Origin: an uncultured Bacteroidales bacterium
GTDB taxonomy: Bacteria > Bacteroidota > Bacteroidia > Bacteroidales > UBA932
Reading direction: 5' to 3'
DNA length: 35,641 nucleotides
NCBI GenBank assembly: GCA_902491795.1
Contig: CABUIX010000022.1
Location: 1 to 35,641, forward strand
Shown here: positions 1 to 9,562 of the stretch, in pieces
How positions within the stretch are numbered: the first letter of the stretch is position 1
Layout: each line of letters opens with the position of its first letter
Made by a program: the position numbers and the translations under genes
Notes under the pieces: model-generated
Told to the model about the DNA's origin: nothing
Databases searched by the model: none
Seen by the model: only the letters and a program-made list of their open reading frames with translations

Positions 1-1095
1 GCCGTGCTGCTGGCAAGCCTGCTCCTTTCACTTGCTGGAATATCCGTGAGCGGAGTGCTCCCCGGCTGGCTCGGGGGTTCCGCAGAGATTCAGGGCGACG
101 CATCCTCATATTTCCGAATCTACTCAATGTTCCTTCCCGCATTCCAGCTGGCCGTCTACTGCCAGGCATCCCTTGTCGCAAGCGGGAACACCAAGGTGCC
201 GAGCATCACGAGCATGTCGATGTGCGTACTTGACGTTGCGTTCAACTATCTGTTCATCTTCGTTCTCGACATGGGAGTCACGGGAGCGGCAATCGGCACC
301 GGACTCTCCATGCTGATTGCCGGGCTGTTCCTGCTCGTGTACATTTTCACATCCAGCCGCGAACTCGGGCACGCCGGGATAAGGCACGGACAAGCTGAGG
401 GCGAAGCGGTGCCGGGAAGCATGCCCCCGCAACGGGAGATATATTCGAACGCTTTCGGGATCAGCTGGCCGCTGTGGCTCCAGAACCTGGTCACAAGGGG
501 CGCCTACATAGCGGCAACCGTGATCATTGCCCCTCTGGGGACAGTGGCGATAGCGGCAAATTCCTTCGCAATAATCGCCGAAGGCTTCTGCTATCTTCCA
601 GGCTACGGGATGCAGGATGCGGCCACTGCGCTGATCGGGCAGAGCCTGGGTGCCAGACGCAAGACGATGGCACGCCGGTTCGCGAGGATAACGATTGCCA
701 CAGGTGCGGCCATGATGACAATTCTGGCAATACTGATGTGGCTTTTCGCCTACCAGATCATGGGAATGATGAGCCACGACCCCGCCGTGATAGAGCTCGG
801 GGCGAAGTGCCTCAGGATAGAAGCATGGGCGGAACTGCTGTTCGGGGTGAGCATAGTGGCCTACGGCTGCTGCGTCGGGGCCGGCGACACGCTGGTGCCC
901 TCTGCAATCAACCTGCTGAGCATGTGGGTCATCAGGCTCGGGCTTGCCATGGTCCTGATTCCGCGGATGGGGCTCATGGGCTACTGGACAGCAATGGCGG
1001 TGGAACTCAGCATCAAGGGTATAATTTTCGCCGTGCGGATACGCGGGGACAAGTGGATGCACACAAGGCTCACCGGAAAAGAAGCGGCCGCATGA
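1..1095 (+). CDS. MATE-family efflux transporter, 5'-truncated by the window edge
   Basis: This is the C-terminal 364 codons of a multidrug/toxin extrusion (MATE) family inner-membrane antiporter, a family that exports cationic drugs or metabolites in exchange for Na+ or H+. Family members usually have about 440-460 residues and 12 helices, so roughly the first two or three helices lie left of the window. The visible part shows alternating hydrophobic helices and a typical second-half repeat: the stretch around residues 145-165 (ISWPLWLQNLVTRGAYI) opens the second bundle, and the segment containing GYGMQDAATALIGQSLGA is the family's conserved Q-rich loop. The reading frame is already open at base 1, so an apparent GTG at position 4 is not taken as the start. 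The stop is followed by a 100-base gap to purA. The substrate cannot be told from sequence. Confidence 0.9.
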   Translation, partial: AVLLASLLLSLAGISVSGVLPGWLGGSAEIQGDASSYFRIYSMFLPAFQLAVYCQASLVASGNTKVPSITSMSMCVLDVAFNYLFIFVLDMGVTGAAIGTGLSMLIAGLFLLVYIFTSSRELGHAGIRHGQAEGEAVPGSMPPQREIYSNAFGISWPLWLQNLVTRGAYIAATVIIAPLGTVAIAANSFAIIAEGFCYLPGYGMQDAATALIGQSLGARRKTMARRFARITIATGAAMMTILAILMWLFAYQIMGMMSHDPAVIELGAKCLRIEAWAELLFGVSIVAYGCCVGAGDTLVPSAINLLSMWVIRLGLAMVLIPRMGLMGYWTAMAVELSIKGIIFAVRIRGDKWMHTRLTGKEAAA

Positions 1096-1107
1096 TGCCG
1101 TCCGGCA

Positions 1108-1138
1108 TTGTCCGTTTCGGAATATTTCCCTATCTTTA
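1108..1138 (+). promoter_or_regulatory. Candidate Bacteroides-type promoter for purA
   Basis: A TTG at 1108-1110 and TATCTTTA at 1131-1138 are separated by 20 bases. This resembles the Bacteroides -33/-7 pattern (TTTG, TAnnTTTG) with one mismatch in the -7 box. It would put the transcript start about 50 bases before the purA ATG. The gap is AT-rich and other placements are possible, so this is a weak call. Confidence 0.25.
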
Positions 1139-1195
1139 TTGGCTGTTATTGCGGCAGTATTGCCGAATTTGAAAGTAATACATTATTTATAAGAA

Positions 1196-2461
1196 ATGAA
1201 GAAACTCGATGTAGTGCTCGGACTCCAATGGGGAGACGAGGGCAAAGGCAAGGTTGTCGACGTGTTGACCCCTGACTACAAGGTCATAGCCCGTTTCCAG
1301 GGCGGGCCCAACGCTGGCCATTCTCTAAAGTTCGGGGGTGACGGCTTTGTGCTGCACACGGTGCCTTCCGGAATTTTCCGCAAGGACTCGATGAACATAA
1401 TAGGCAACGGAGTGGTTGTCGATCCGGTGATTCTCATTGAAGAAATCCACAGCATCGAAGAGAAGACCGGTCCGATTACCGGAAGGCTGCAGATTTCCAA
1501 GAGGGCACAGCTCATCCTCCCTACCCACAGGATGCTTGACGCTGCCAGCGAGGCTGCAAAAGGCAAGTCAAAGATAGGATCGACCCTCAAGGGAATCGGC
1601 CCCGCCTACATGGACAAGACCGGAAGGAACGGACTCCGCGTGGGTGACATCCTGTCGCCCGAATTCAGGCAGCGCTACGAGGCTCTCAGGAAAAAGCATT
1701 TCGGTCTGCTCGCCCAGTACGACTTCAAGTACGACATCAGCGAATATGAGCAGAAGTGGCTCGCCGCTGTCGAGGAGCTCAAGCGCTTTGACTTCATCGA
1801 CAGCGAAATCGTTGTGAACCGCTGCCTCGACCAGGACATGCCTATTCTTGCCGAGGGCGCACAGGGCTCAATGCTGGACATCGATTTCGGGACATATCCG
1901 TTCGTGACCTCTTCGAACACCATGGCGGCCGGGGTCTGCACAGGACTCGGAATAGCACCGTCCAGGGTAGGAAAGGTAATGGGAATATTCAAGGCATACT
2001 GCACGAGAGTCGGCAGCGGCCCCTTCCCCACCGAACTTCTTGACGCTACAGGAGAGGAGCTCAGGCGAATCGGCAACGAATACGGAGCCACGACCGGCAG
2101 GCCCCGCCGCTGCGGGTGGCTCGACATGGTGGCTCTCAAGTATGCCGTCATGATGAGCGGCGTGAGCGAACTCATAATGATGAAAGCCGACGTTCTGAAC
2201 AGTTTCGAAACCATCAAGGTCGCCACGGCATACGAAATCGCGGGCAAGCGCACCGAATGGTTCCCGTTCGAGTGCGGCGAGGACCTTACCCCCGTTTACC
2301 GTGAATTCAAGGGCTGGAACTGCGATATCCGCGGCATCCGCAACTACGAGGATTTCCCCGCGGAACTGAAGGACTATGTCGCCTTCATAGAGAAGGAGAC
2401 CGGCTGCCCTGTAAGGATAATCTCAACCGGTCCCGACCGCAGCGAGATTGTCATCAGATGA
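1196..2461 (+). CDS. purA: Adenylosuccinate synthetase
   Basis: PurA joins IMP and aspartate with GTP hydrolysis to make adenylosuccinate, the first committed step from IMP to AMP, in the cytosol. The 421-residue length is typical. The GTP-binding loop GDEGKGK is at residues 13-19 with catalytic Asp14, and GGPNAGHS supplies catalytic His42. IGPAYMDKTGRNGLR and the late TTGRPRRCGWLD motif, which contacts IMP and aspartate, are both intact. The ATG at 1196 gives the canonical N-terminus that runs directly into the P-loop. No Shine-Dalgarno sequence is visible; the upstream bases are A/T-rich, as is common in Bacteroidetes. The gene stands alone: a 100-base gap lies upstream and a strong terminator lies 22 bases downstream. 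Confidence 0.98.
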   Translation: MKKLDVVLGLQWGDEGKGKVVDVLTPDYKVIARFQGGPNAGHSLKFGGDGFVLHTVPSGIFRKDSMNIIGNGVVVDPVILIEEIHSIEEKTGPITGRLQISKRAQLILPTHRMLDAASEAAKGKSKIGSTLKGIGPAYMDKTGRNGLRVGDILSPEFRQRYEALRKKHFGLLAQYDFKYDISEYEQKWLAAVEELKRFDFIDSEIVVNRCLDQDMPILAEGAQGSMLDIDFGTYPFVTSSNTMAAGVCTGLGIAPSRVGKVMGIFKAYCTRVGSGPFPTELLDATGEELRRIGNEYGATTGRPRRCGWLDMVALKYAVMMSGVSELIMMKADVLNSFETIKVATAYEIAGKRTEWFPFECGEDLTPVYREFKGWNCDIRGIRNYEDFPAELKDYVAFIEKETGCPVRIISTGPDRSEIVIR

Positions 2462-2483
2462 CGTCGGGACAAACCCCGGAGAG

Positions 2484-2517
2484 AACTGCAGTCCAATGGA
2501 GGGCTGCAGTTTTTTTT
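2484..2517 (+). terminator. Rho-independent terminator of purA
   Basis: AACTGCAG at 2484-2491 pairs perfectly with CTGCAGTT at 2504-2511. The stem extends inward by a T-G wobble and two C-G pairs to 11 bp around a six-base loop. A run of eight T follows (2510-2517). The last T residues and the next G form the -33 box of the ligA promoter. Confidence 0.93.
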
Positions 2518-2546
2518 GATAAAGAACAAACTGCTTCTTAATTTTG
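2515..2546 (+). promoter_or_regulatory. Bacteroides-type promoter of the ligA operon
   Basis: TTTG at 2515-2518 and TAATTTTG at 2539-2546 are separated by exactly 20 bases. Both match the Bacteroides consensus (-33 TTTG, -7 TAnnTTTG) without mismatch. The ligA ATG begins only six bases after the -7 box, so transcription should start at or within a few bases of the start codon. Confidence 0.8.
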
Positions 2547-2552
2547 CAGTTT

Positions 2553-4631
2553 ATGGAAAAGACTGAGGCCAAGACCAGAATAGACGAACTCCGAAGACTG
2601 CTTGAAGAGAACAGCCGGCGTTATTATGTGGACAATGCCCCGGCAATGTCCGATTTTGAGTTCGACAATCTCATGCATGAACTCGAAAGGCTCGAGAACG
2701 AATTTCCCGAGTTCGACAGCCCGGATTCTCCCACACACAAGGTGGGCTCCGATCTCGAGGCTCCTGCAGGCGAAAATGCCGAGCCGATGGCAAGGACCGG
2801 GTTCGTGCAAAAGCCTCACCGCTACCCCATGCTTTCGCTCGGAAACACCTATTCCATCTCCGAGATCGAGGAATTCACTGCCCGCGCCGAGAAGACACTG
2901 GACGGGGCGAAGTTCAGCTACAGCTGCGAGCTCAAGTTCGACGGGACTGCAATATGCCTCACCTACCGGAATGGCCGCCTCGTGCAGGCGCTTACACGAG
3001 GCGACGGCATATACGGAGACGACGTGACTGAAAATGCGCTGAGAATATCCAACATTCCCCACCGCCTGCACGGTGACTATCCCGAGGAATTCGAGATAAG
3101 AGGGGAAATACTTATGCCCTACGAGGCATTTGACGCCCTCAACCGCGAGCGGGAAGACAACGAGGACCCGCCTTTCGCCAATCCCCGCAATGCGGCATCA
3201 GGCTCACTCAAGCTGGCCGACCCCGAAGAAGTCGCGCACAGGGGCCTGATGTGCACGCTTTACCATATTCCCGCGGAATCAGTGACCTTCGGGTCGCATT
3301 GGGACGCGCTGAACGCCGCCGCGAGCTGGGGTCTCCCTGTATCCGACAAGCGCAGGCTCTGCCACAACATCACTGAAATCCGCGAATACATAGACTATTG
3401 GGACAAACAGCGGAAATTCCTCCCGTTTGCAACCGACGGCATAGTAATCAAGATAAATGAACTTGACTGCCAGCGCACGCTGGGCTACACGGCGAAGTTC
3501 CCCAGATGGGCCGTGGCCTTCAAATTCAAGGCGGAACAGGCATGCACAAAGCTGCTCGGCATCGATTACCAGGTCGGCAGGACAGGTGCCGTCACGCCAG
3601 TGGCCAACCTCGAACCGGTCCAGCTCAGCGGGACTGTGGTCAAGAGGGCAACGCTCAACAACGCCGACATGATGGAACAGCTCGACATACGCGACGGAGA
3701 CTGGGTATTTGTCGAAAAAGGAGGGGAAATCATTCCGAAAATAACCGGTGTCGACATGTCGAAAAGGAATCCCGGTGCCAAAAGGCCGGAATTTCCCAAA
3801 AACTGCCCTGACTGCGGCACTCCGCTTGTCCGGAGTGAGGACGAGGCAAAATGGTTCTGCCCCAACCAGGACGGCTGTCCCATGCAGATCAAGGGCAGGC
3901 TGCTGCATTTCACAAGCCGAAAGGCGATGGACATACTGGCAGGCGAAGTCACGGTCGAACAGCTCTACGACCGCGGACTGGCGCGCAATCCTTCAGACCT
4001 GTACCGGCTGAACAAGTGGCAGCTCACCTCCCTCGACGGATGGAAAGACAGGTCGGCGCAGCGCTTCCTGGACAGCCTTGAAGCATCGAGGAAAGTGCCG
4101 TTCGAGAGGGTTCTTTTCGCCATCGGCATACGTTACGTCGGAGAGACTACGGCAAAGAGCATAGCAAGGCATTTCGGCAACATTGACGCCATTGCCGGAG
4201 CCACCAGGGACGAGCTGCTGAAAGTTGCAGACATCGGAGACGTGACGGCAACCAGCATATATGACTTTATGCATGACCAGGTCCAGCTTGAGGAAATTGA
4301 CAGGCTCAAGGCAGCAGGACTGCAGTTCTCTGCGGAAGGGCCGGGCAAACTTCTGTCGTCGGCCCTGGAAGGCAAGACCATCGTCATCTCCGGGAACTTC
4401 AGCATAAGCCGCGACGCGATGAAGGACCTGATAGCAGCACATGGCGGAAAGGCCAGTTCTTCCGTAAGCGGAAAGACGTCTTTCCTGCTGGCCGGCACCA
4501 AGCCGGGACCGGAGAAGCTGAGGCAGTGCGAGAAGCTGGGAATCCCGGTGGTCTCCGAGGAAGAATTCAGGAAAATGATTCCCGGCGGTTCACTTTCGGG
4601 CGAATCCGTAACCGAACTTTCATTATTCTGA
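2553..4631 (+). CDS. ligA: NAD+-dependent DNA ligase
   Basis: LigA seals nicks between Okazaki fragments and in repair, using NAD+ to adenylate its active-site lysine. The 692-residue protein has all family modules in order: the N-terminal NMN-binding helices (residues 1-60), the adenylation domain with ELKFDG and nucleophile Lys128, an OB domain, a four-cysteine zinc finger (CPDC, then CPNQDGC), helix-hairpin-helix repeats and a C-terminal BRCT domain starting near LEGKTIVISG. I take the ATG at 2553. A TTG nine bases upstream is in frame, but it overlaps the -7 promoter box, and the N-terminus from 2553 lines up with known ligases. The gene leads a close-packed operon, with yihY starting seven bases after its stop. 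The predicted mRNA is nearly leaderless. Confidence 0.97.
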   Translation: MEKTEAKTRIDELRRLLEENSRRYYVDNAPAMSDFEFDNLMHELERLENEFPEFDSPDSPTHKVGSDLEAPAGENAEPMARTGFVQKPHRYPMLSLGNTYSISEIEEFTARAEKTLDGAKFSYSCELKFDGTAICLTYRNGRLVQALTRGDGIYGDDVTENALRISNIPHRLHGDYPEEFEIRGEILMPYEAFDALNREREDNEDPPFANPRNAASGSLKLADPEEVAHRGLMCTLYHIPAESVTFGSHWDALNAAASWGLPVSDKRRLCHNITEIREYIDYWDKQRKFLPFATDGIVIKINELDCQRTLGYTAKFPRWAVAFKFKAEQACTKLLGIDYQVGRTGAVTPVANLEPVQLSGTVVKRATLNNADMMEQLDIRDGDWVFVEKGGEIIPKITGVDMSKRNPGAKRPEFPKNCPDCGTPLVRSEDEAKWFCPNQDGCPMQIKGRLLHFTSRKAMDILAGEVTVEQLYDRGLARNPSDLYRLNKWQLTSLDGWKDRSAQRFLDSLEASRKVPFERVLFAIGIRYVGETTAKSIARHFGNIDAIAGATRDELLKVADIGDVTATSIYDFMHDQVQLEEIDRLKAAGLQFSAEGPGKLLSSALEGKTIVISGNFSISRDAMKDLIAAHGGKASSSVSGKTSFLLAGTKPGPEKLRQCEKLGIPVVSEEEFRKMIPGGSLSGESVTELSLF

Positions 4632-4638
4632 TGCACCG

Positions 4639-5574
4639 ATGGGACTGACCGACAAGATATTCGACCTGTTCACCGACAGGATATGGACAATCGACACGTC
4701 AGCGTGCCCGAAAGGATACGCTGCCCTGGTCAGGCACATCAAGGTCCTGCGGATCACGATAGACACGTTCACGCAGAACCGAATGGGTTTCCAGTGCGTC
4801 GCGCTGAGCTATTTCGTCACGCTGGCGATCATTCCCCTGATTGCCCTGATATTCGCGATTACCGGAGACCTCGGGCTTTCCGACAAGATTTCCGAAATCC
4901 TTCACCGCTTCTTCGCCAACAGTCCGGAGTATATAGACATTCTGACGACAAAGGCCAACGAGCTGCTCGAATCGGCCAAGGGCGGTGGCCTCGGACTGGC
5001 CTCGGCTCTCACGCTCATCTGGGCTGTACTCTGGATGATGTTCCAGGTCGAGAGAGTCTTCAACAACGTGTGGGGCATACGCAAGATACCGCGCAACGTG
5101 TTCAAGAGATTCGGGTTCTACCTGCTCGTCCTGGGGCTCACCCCGTTTCTGATACTGCTCTTCGGTACAGGAATAGCATATTACACAAACCTCACGAACC
5201 TGATCGGGCTGGATTTGTCGGAAATCCGCTTCCTCCCGAAAGTCCTCGGATACACAGGATTTTACGCGGTCAGCGTGCTCACCCTGTCGGTGATGTACAA
5301 ATTCATACCGGCAGCAAAGGTAAAATACAGGTACGCACTCAAATCGGCGCTGATTACGGCTGTGTTTTTCGTAATCTTTCAGTATATTTACCTCGAAACC
5401 CAGATGTTCGTGGGGAGGCTCAACAGCGTCTACGGTGTCATCGCCGCAATCCCCCTGTTCCTGATGTGGCTTAACCTCAGCTGGCAGATAATAATTCTGG
5501 GGGCCGAACTGTGTTACGGATATCATAATGTTGACAGATACAAAGTCCTTGAATGGGACAGTGAGAACAAGTAA
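4639..5574 (+). CDS. YihY/BrkB-family inner-membrane protein
   Basis: This is a 311-residue membrane protein of the YihY/virulence factor BrkB family (formerly annotated as RNase BN). Its physiological role is not settled. After a soluble N-terminus of about 45 residues it shows some six hydrophobic segments, including the family signatures ALSYFVTLAIIPLIAL near residues 57-72, SALTLIWAVLWMMFQVERVFN, and the C-terminal IPLFLMWLNLSWQIIILGAE. The ATG lies seven bases after the ligA stop, and its own TAA abuts the rel ATG with no gap, so it is co-transcribed and probably translationally coupled. Family assignment is firm; any specific function would be guesswork. Confidence 0.92.
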   Translation: MGLTDKIFDLFTDRIWTIDTSACPKGYAALVRHIKVLRITIDTFTQNRMGFQCVALSYFVTLAIIPLIALIFAITGDLGLSDKISEILHRFFANSPEYIDILTTKANELLESAKGGGLGLASALTLIWAVLWMMFQVERVFNNVWGIRKIPRNVFKRFGFYLLVLGLTPFLILLFGTGIAYYTNLTNLIGLDLSEIRFLPKVLGYTGFYAVSVLTLSVMYKFIPAAKVKYRYALKSALITAVFFVIFQYIYLETQMFVGRLNSVYGVIAAIPLFLMWLNLSWQIIILGAELCYGYHNVDRYKVLEWDSENK

Positions 5575-7764
5575 ATGAGTTTTTCAGAATTCACAAAAGA
5601 CGACTACAAAGTCATTGACGAAGCCTACGCCTCCCTGCTGGAGATTGCGCGGCGCAGATGCCGCGACGAGGAGGAAATAGACAAAGTCCAGAAGGCCTTT
5701 GAATTTGCCAACCAGGCCCACAAGAACGTGCGCCGCCGGTCAGGCGAGCCCTATATATTGCACCCGATTGAGGTAGCGAAAATCGTCGTCTGCGAAATAG
5801 GGCTGGGCTACAAGTCCATCTGTGCGGCCCTGCTCCACGACGTGGTCGAGGACACCGGCTACACTGTCGACGACATCAGGAGCCTTTTCGGCGACAAGAT
5901 AGCCTCTCTGGTGGACGGTCTGACAAAAATCAAGACCGTGCTCGACAACGAGGACAGGAAAGGGTCAACGGCCAGTACCGAAAGCCTGCAGGCCGAGAAC
6001 TTCAAGCGCATTCTTCTGACACTCAATGACGACATCAGGGTCGTGCTCATCAAATTGGCGGACAGGCTTCACAACTGCCGCACGATCGAATTCATGCCTG
6101 AGCACAAGAGGGACAAGATACTTTCGGAGACCATGTACATCTTCATCCCGCTGGCGCACAGGCTCGGCCTGTACGGCGTAAAGTCGGAGATGGAGAACAT
6201 CTGGCTAAAATACAAGGAGCCCGAAGACTACCGTGACATCTCCGACCGCATCAGCAAGAACATCGCCACAAGGGACAAGGACATAGACGACTTCATCGCT
6301 CCCATCAACAAGGCCCTCACCGAAGCAGGATTCAAGTTCACCATCAAGAAGCGCATCAAGACCCCGTATTCGATATGGTACAAGATGCACACCAAGCATG
6401 TGCCTTTCGAGCAGATCTTCGACCTTTATGCAGTGCGCATAATCTTTGAGCCCACATCCAACAACCTGCAGAGCGAGAAGAGCCAGGCATACCTGATCTT
6501 CTCCCTGATAACCAACCTCTACAGCGAGAATTTCAGCCGCAGGAGAGACTGGATCTCACGGCCGAAGAACAACGGCTACGAAGCCCTGCACTGCACCCTA
6601 ATGAGCCACGCAGGAGTGTGGATAGAGGTCCAGATACGTTCGCGCCGTATGGACGACATCGCCGAGAAGGGAATAGCCGCCCACTGGGCATACAAGAATG
6701 ACGGCTACATTTCCGAAAACGATTCGGAAGTCGACAAGTGGCTCGGTCAGATCCAGGACATCCTCCTGAGCAATGACGTCAGCGCCCTGGAACTGCTGGA
6801 CATAATACACAAGGACCTCGTGAGTCCGGAAATAGTGGTATTCACTCCCAAGGGCGACCAGAAGTCCATAATCAACGGGGCAACCGCCCTTGACTTCGCA
6901 TACATGATCCACACGCACATAGGCAACAGCGCAATCGCCGCCAAGGTGAACATGAAGCTCGTGCCGCTGTCTTGCGTGCTCAAGTCCGGAGACCAGGTTG
7001 AGATAATCACTGCCGCCAACGCCACGCCGAAAATGGAATGGCTGCAGTTCCTGCAGACCCGGACGGCAAAGTCCAAGGTCATGGAATATTTCCGCAGCGA
7101 CAAGGAAGTCATAGCCAAGCAGGGAAAGAAAGTCTTTGAGGAAAGGATACGCCTCATGGGGCACAAGAACAGCGACAGGCTTCTCGGCCGCTTCATGGAC
7201 TACTGCCAGCTCAAGGACGTGGATGAGTTTTATTTCCGTGTCGGGCTCGGCATTCTCGGCCAGGAACAGTTCCAGACAATACTTGACGAGGACAAGATGT
7301 CCACCGGACAGAACAAGAAATACGTTCTCAAGGGAGACCAGTCCGACAACATCAGCTACAAGATCGCCGAATGCTGCAATCCGATTCCAGGAGAGCCGCT
7401 GATAGGTTTCTTCACCGACGACCACACCATCATCGTCCACAAGAAATCATGCCCCGTTGCCGAAAGGCTGGCAAGCCGCTACGGCAACCGGATGGTAGTG
7501 CCGCAATGGTCAGCATTCGACAAGGAATATCCAGTGCGCATCTCCCTCAAGGGAATAGACCGCCTCGGCCTGCTGAGTGAGATCTCAAGCTTCATATCCA
7601 AGACCCTTGGAATCAACATGCGCAAGCTGCACCTTTCCACCGAAGACGGAGTATTTGAAGGTTACATCGAGCTGCTTGTCAGGGACAAGCGGATCCTCAC
7701 CAAGATGGCGGAAGGGCTGAAACAAATCGACGGCATCCAGGATGTCGTCAGAACCGACATCTGA
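5575..7764 (+). CDS. Bifunctional (p)ppGpp synthetase/hydrolase, Rel/SpoT type
   Basis: This is a long RelA-SpoT homologue of 729 residues that controls the stringent response by making and degrading (p)ppGpp. The N-terminal HD hydrolase looks active: His63, His88-Asp89, Glu92-Asp93 (HDVVED) and Asp163 (LADRLHN) are all present. The synthetase domain follows with RIKTPYSIWYKM, the NNGYEALHCT strand and the EVQIRS segment. A TGS domain begins at VVFTPKGD (about residue 423). The C-terminal region carries a conserved cysteine cluster (ECCNPIPGEP) and an ACT domain from about residue 655. Intact HD and synthetase motifs argue for a single bifunctional enzyme rather than a RelA-only synthetase. 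The start codon directly abuts the yihY stop. Confidence 0.96.
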   Translation: MSFSEFTKDDYKVIDEAYASLLEIARRRCRDEEEIDKVQKAFEFANQAHKNVRRRSGEPYILHPIEVAKIVVCEIGLGYKSICAALLHDVVEDTGYTVDDIRSLFGDKIASLVDGLTKIKTVLDNEDRKGSTASTESLQAENFKRILLTLNDDIRVVLIKLADRLHNCRTIEFMPEHKRDKILSETMYIFIPLAHRLGLYGVKSEMENIWLKYKEPEDYRDISDRISKNIATRDKDIDDFIAPINKALTEAGFKFTIKKRIKTPYSIWYKMHTKHVPFEQIFDLYAVRIIFEPTSNNLQSEKSQAYLIFSLITNLYSENFSRRRDWISRPKNNGYEALHCTLMSHAGVWIEVQIRSRRMDDIAEKGIAAHWAYKNDGYISENDSEVDKWLGQIQDILLSNDVSALELLDIIHKDLVSPEIVVFTPKGDQKSIINGATALDFAYMIHTHIGNSAIAAKVNMKLVPLSCVLKSGDQVEIITAANATPKMEWLQFLQTRTAKSKVMEYFRSDKEVIAKQGKKVFEERIRLMGHKNSDRLLGRFMDYCQLKDVDEFYFRVGLGILGQEQFQTILDEDKMSTGQNKKYVLKGDQSDNISYKIAECCNPIPGEPLIGFFTDDHTIIVHKKSCPVAERLASRYGNRMVVPQWSAFDKEYPVRISLKGIDRLGLLSEISSFISKTLGINMRKLHLSTEDGVFEGYIELLVRDKRILTKMAEGLKQIDGIQDVVRTDI

Positions 7765-7765
7765 C

Positions 7766-9556
7766 ATGAAGAAGTTCATCCCCCTGATTCTGGTCATCTG
7801 CGCCATACTCGGACCGCTGATGTTCATGAATTCCTGCGCAAACACGACGGAAGCTCCGTCAGGAGGCGCCAAGGACACCATTCCGCCGTACATCATAGCA
7901 ATCAACCCGCTTCCGGGAACCACGAACGTGCCGACGAAGGGCGCATCTTTCGTGTTCACCTTCGATGAATACGTGAGCATAAAGAACCAGGCCAACATCC
8001 TGCTCTCCCCTCCGCAGCAGAAGCGGCCGGTGGCTAAGCTTCGCGGGAAAAACCTGGTCGTCAGTTTTGAGGAAGACCTCAGGCCCAACACGACATATAC
8101 AATAAGCTTCACAGACGCCATTGCAGACGCCAACGAAGGCAACATGTTTGCCGGATACTCCTATGCCTTCTCTACCGGGCCTAAGATAGACTCAATGATG
8201 ATCACCGGTACAGTGAGGGACTGCAACACCCTCGCCCCCGTAAAGGGAGCCACGGTCGTGCTGCAGAAAGACTTCAGCGATTCCGCGGTGTTCAAGACCC
8301 TTCCGTATGCCGTGGCAAAGACCGACGACTGGGGATTCTTCGTCATTCCTTTCATCCAGGACACGCTCTACCGGCTTTATGCCATCAAGGATGCCGACAA
8401 CAACAACCTTCTGAATGCGGAGACCGAGCTTGTCGGTTTCTGCGACTCCGCCGTGAGACCCGTGATGACGGCATCCGACACCACAAGAGAGATGCTCCGG
8501 TATGACATGCTCGACACTCTGTCGTGCCTGGCAAGACGCAGCGAATACGAAATAAAGCTTTTCAAGGAGATCCCCTCGAAACAGCTTATCGTCAACCGGG
8601 AACGCACGTCCGAGAGGTCGGCATACATCACCTTCATGGCCCAGGACGCGAAAATCAATTCCATAAGCATCAACGACTTCAGGCCGAACCAGATCATAAG
8701 CCAGTTCAACCTCCAGAGAGACAGCCTTGAACTGTGGATCAACAGCAGAAGAGCCGCTCCGGACACAATGAAAATATCCGTCGACTACTACAAGACCGAC
8801 TCCACAGGAGTGCTCAAGCCGGAAGTGGAGGAAATCAAGCTTGCCATGGACAACAGCAAGCGGACATACTCAAAAAAGAGCAGGAGGGACATTAAACAGG
8901 AAGACACGACATGCACCTTCACGCTGACCGCCACCCCTGAAACCATAGAGCAGACAGGATACATCATAGAATTCAAGTACCCGATAATCTACGAGCACTT
9001 CAACTCCATGATATTCAGCTATGTGACGCCACGGCAAAGTATAGACACCTCAACTTTCCGTGTGGAGCGGGACAGCCTGAACCTGCGCAGATACTACATA
9101 ATTCCGGACGAGAAGCTCCTGACCGGCTATGAGTACCGGCTCAAGATTCCACAGGACGCATTCCGGGACATCAACGGATTCTACTCCGACAGCACGGAAG
9201 TCAAGTGCAGTCTCCCCACTGACGACAAATTGAGCACGATGATCGTGAACTTCACCAACGTCGACCGCAAGATAATAGTTGACCTGCTTGACGAGAAGAG
9301 GAACAAGGTTCTGCGCAATTACGTGATAGATTCCGATGCCACCCTGAGGTTCCCCTACCTGAAAGAGGGCAAATACTGCATAAGGATCACCGAGGATGCC
9401 AACCGCAATTCCTATGTGGACACTGGATCGGTTCTCGAGAGGAGGCAGCCGGAAGAAGTCCTGTTCTATGAGATAGACGGTGACTCCTACATTGCGATTC
9501 CCGCCTCATCGGAACTCTCGCAGACAATTGACATAACTGAGCTGTTCAAAAACTGA
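7766..9556 (+). CDS. Ig-like (Big_5-type) domain lipoprotein
   Basis: A predicted lipoprotein of 596 residues. I place the start at the ATG at 7766, one base after the rel stop. An in-frame upstream alternative at 7742 lies inside rel and would add eight residues before a clean signal peptide. The lipobox is MNSC, with the cysteine at about residue 25. The segment after it, beginning AKDTIPPYIIAINPLPGT and including FTFDEYV and LRPNTTYTISF, resembles bacterial Ig-like domain 5 (SbsA type). A carboxypeptidase-regulatory-like or prealbumin-like segment (GTVRDCNTLAPVKGATVVL) follows. The rest is beta-rich, ending in a segment rich in aspartate and tyrosine. Similar proteins are common and uncharacterised in Bacteroidetes. 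It lies in the ligA-ispG operon beside an outer-membrane protein gene and may act in the envelope. Confidence 0.85.
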   Translation: MKKFIPLILVICAILGPLMFMNSCANTTEAPSGGAKDTIPPYIIAINPLPGTTNVPTKGASFVFTFDEYVSIKNQANILLSPPQQKRPVAKLRGKNLVVSFEEDLRPNTTYTISFTDAIADANEGNMFAGYSYAFSTGPKIDSMMITGTVRDCNTLAPVKGATVVLQKDFSDSAVFKTLPYAVAKTDDWGFFVIPFIQDTLYRLYAIKDADNNNLLNAETELVGFCDSAVRPVMTASDTTREMLRYDMLDTLSCLARRSEYEIKLFKEIPSKQLIVNRERTSERSAYITFMAQDAKINSISINDFRPNQIISQFNLQRDSLELWINSRRAAPDTMKISVDYYKTDSTGVLKPEVEEIKLAMDNSKRTYSKKSRRDIKQEDTTCTFTLTATPETIEQTGYIIEFKYPIIYEHFNSMIFSYVTPRQSIDTSTFRVERDSLNLRRYYIIPDEKLLTGYEYRLKIPQDAFRDINGFYSDSTEVKCSLPTDDKLSTMIVNFTNVDRKIIVDLLDEKRNKVLRNYVIDSDATLRFPYLKEGKYCIRITEDANRNSYVDTGSVLERRQPEEVLFYEIDGDSYIAIPASSELSQTIDITELFKN

Positions 9557-9562
9557 CACGGC

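Noticed and set aside
124..1062. Long open frame on the minus strand opposite the MATE gene
   Set aside because: It is rich in His, Pro and Arg, has no recognisable motif, and mirrors a clear coding gene of high GC. Similar antisense frames opposite rel (6598-7440), GH2 (30709-31410) and PL22 (33131-33943) were rejected for the same reason.
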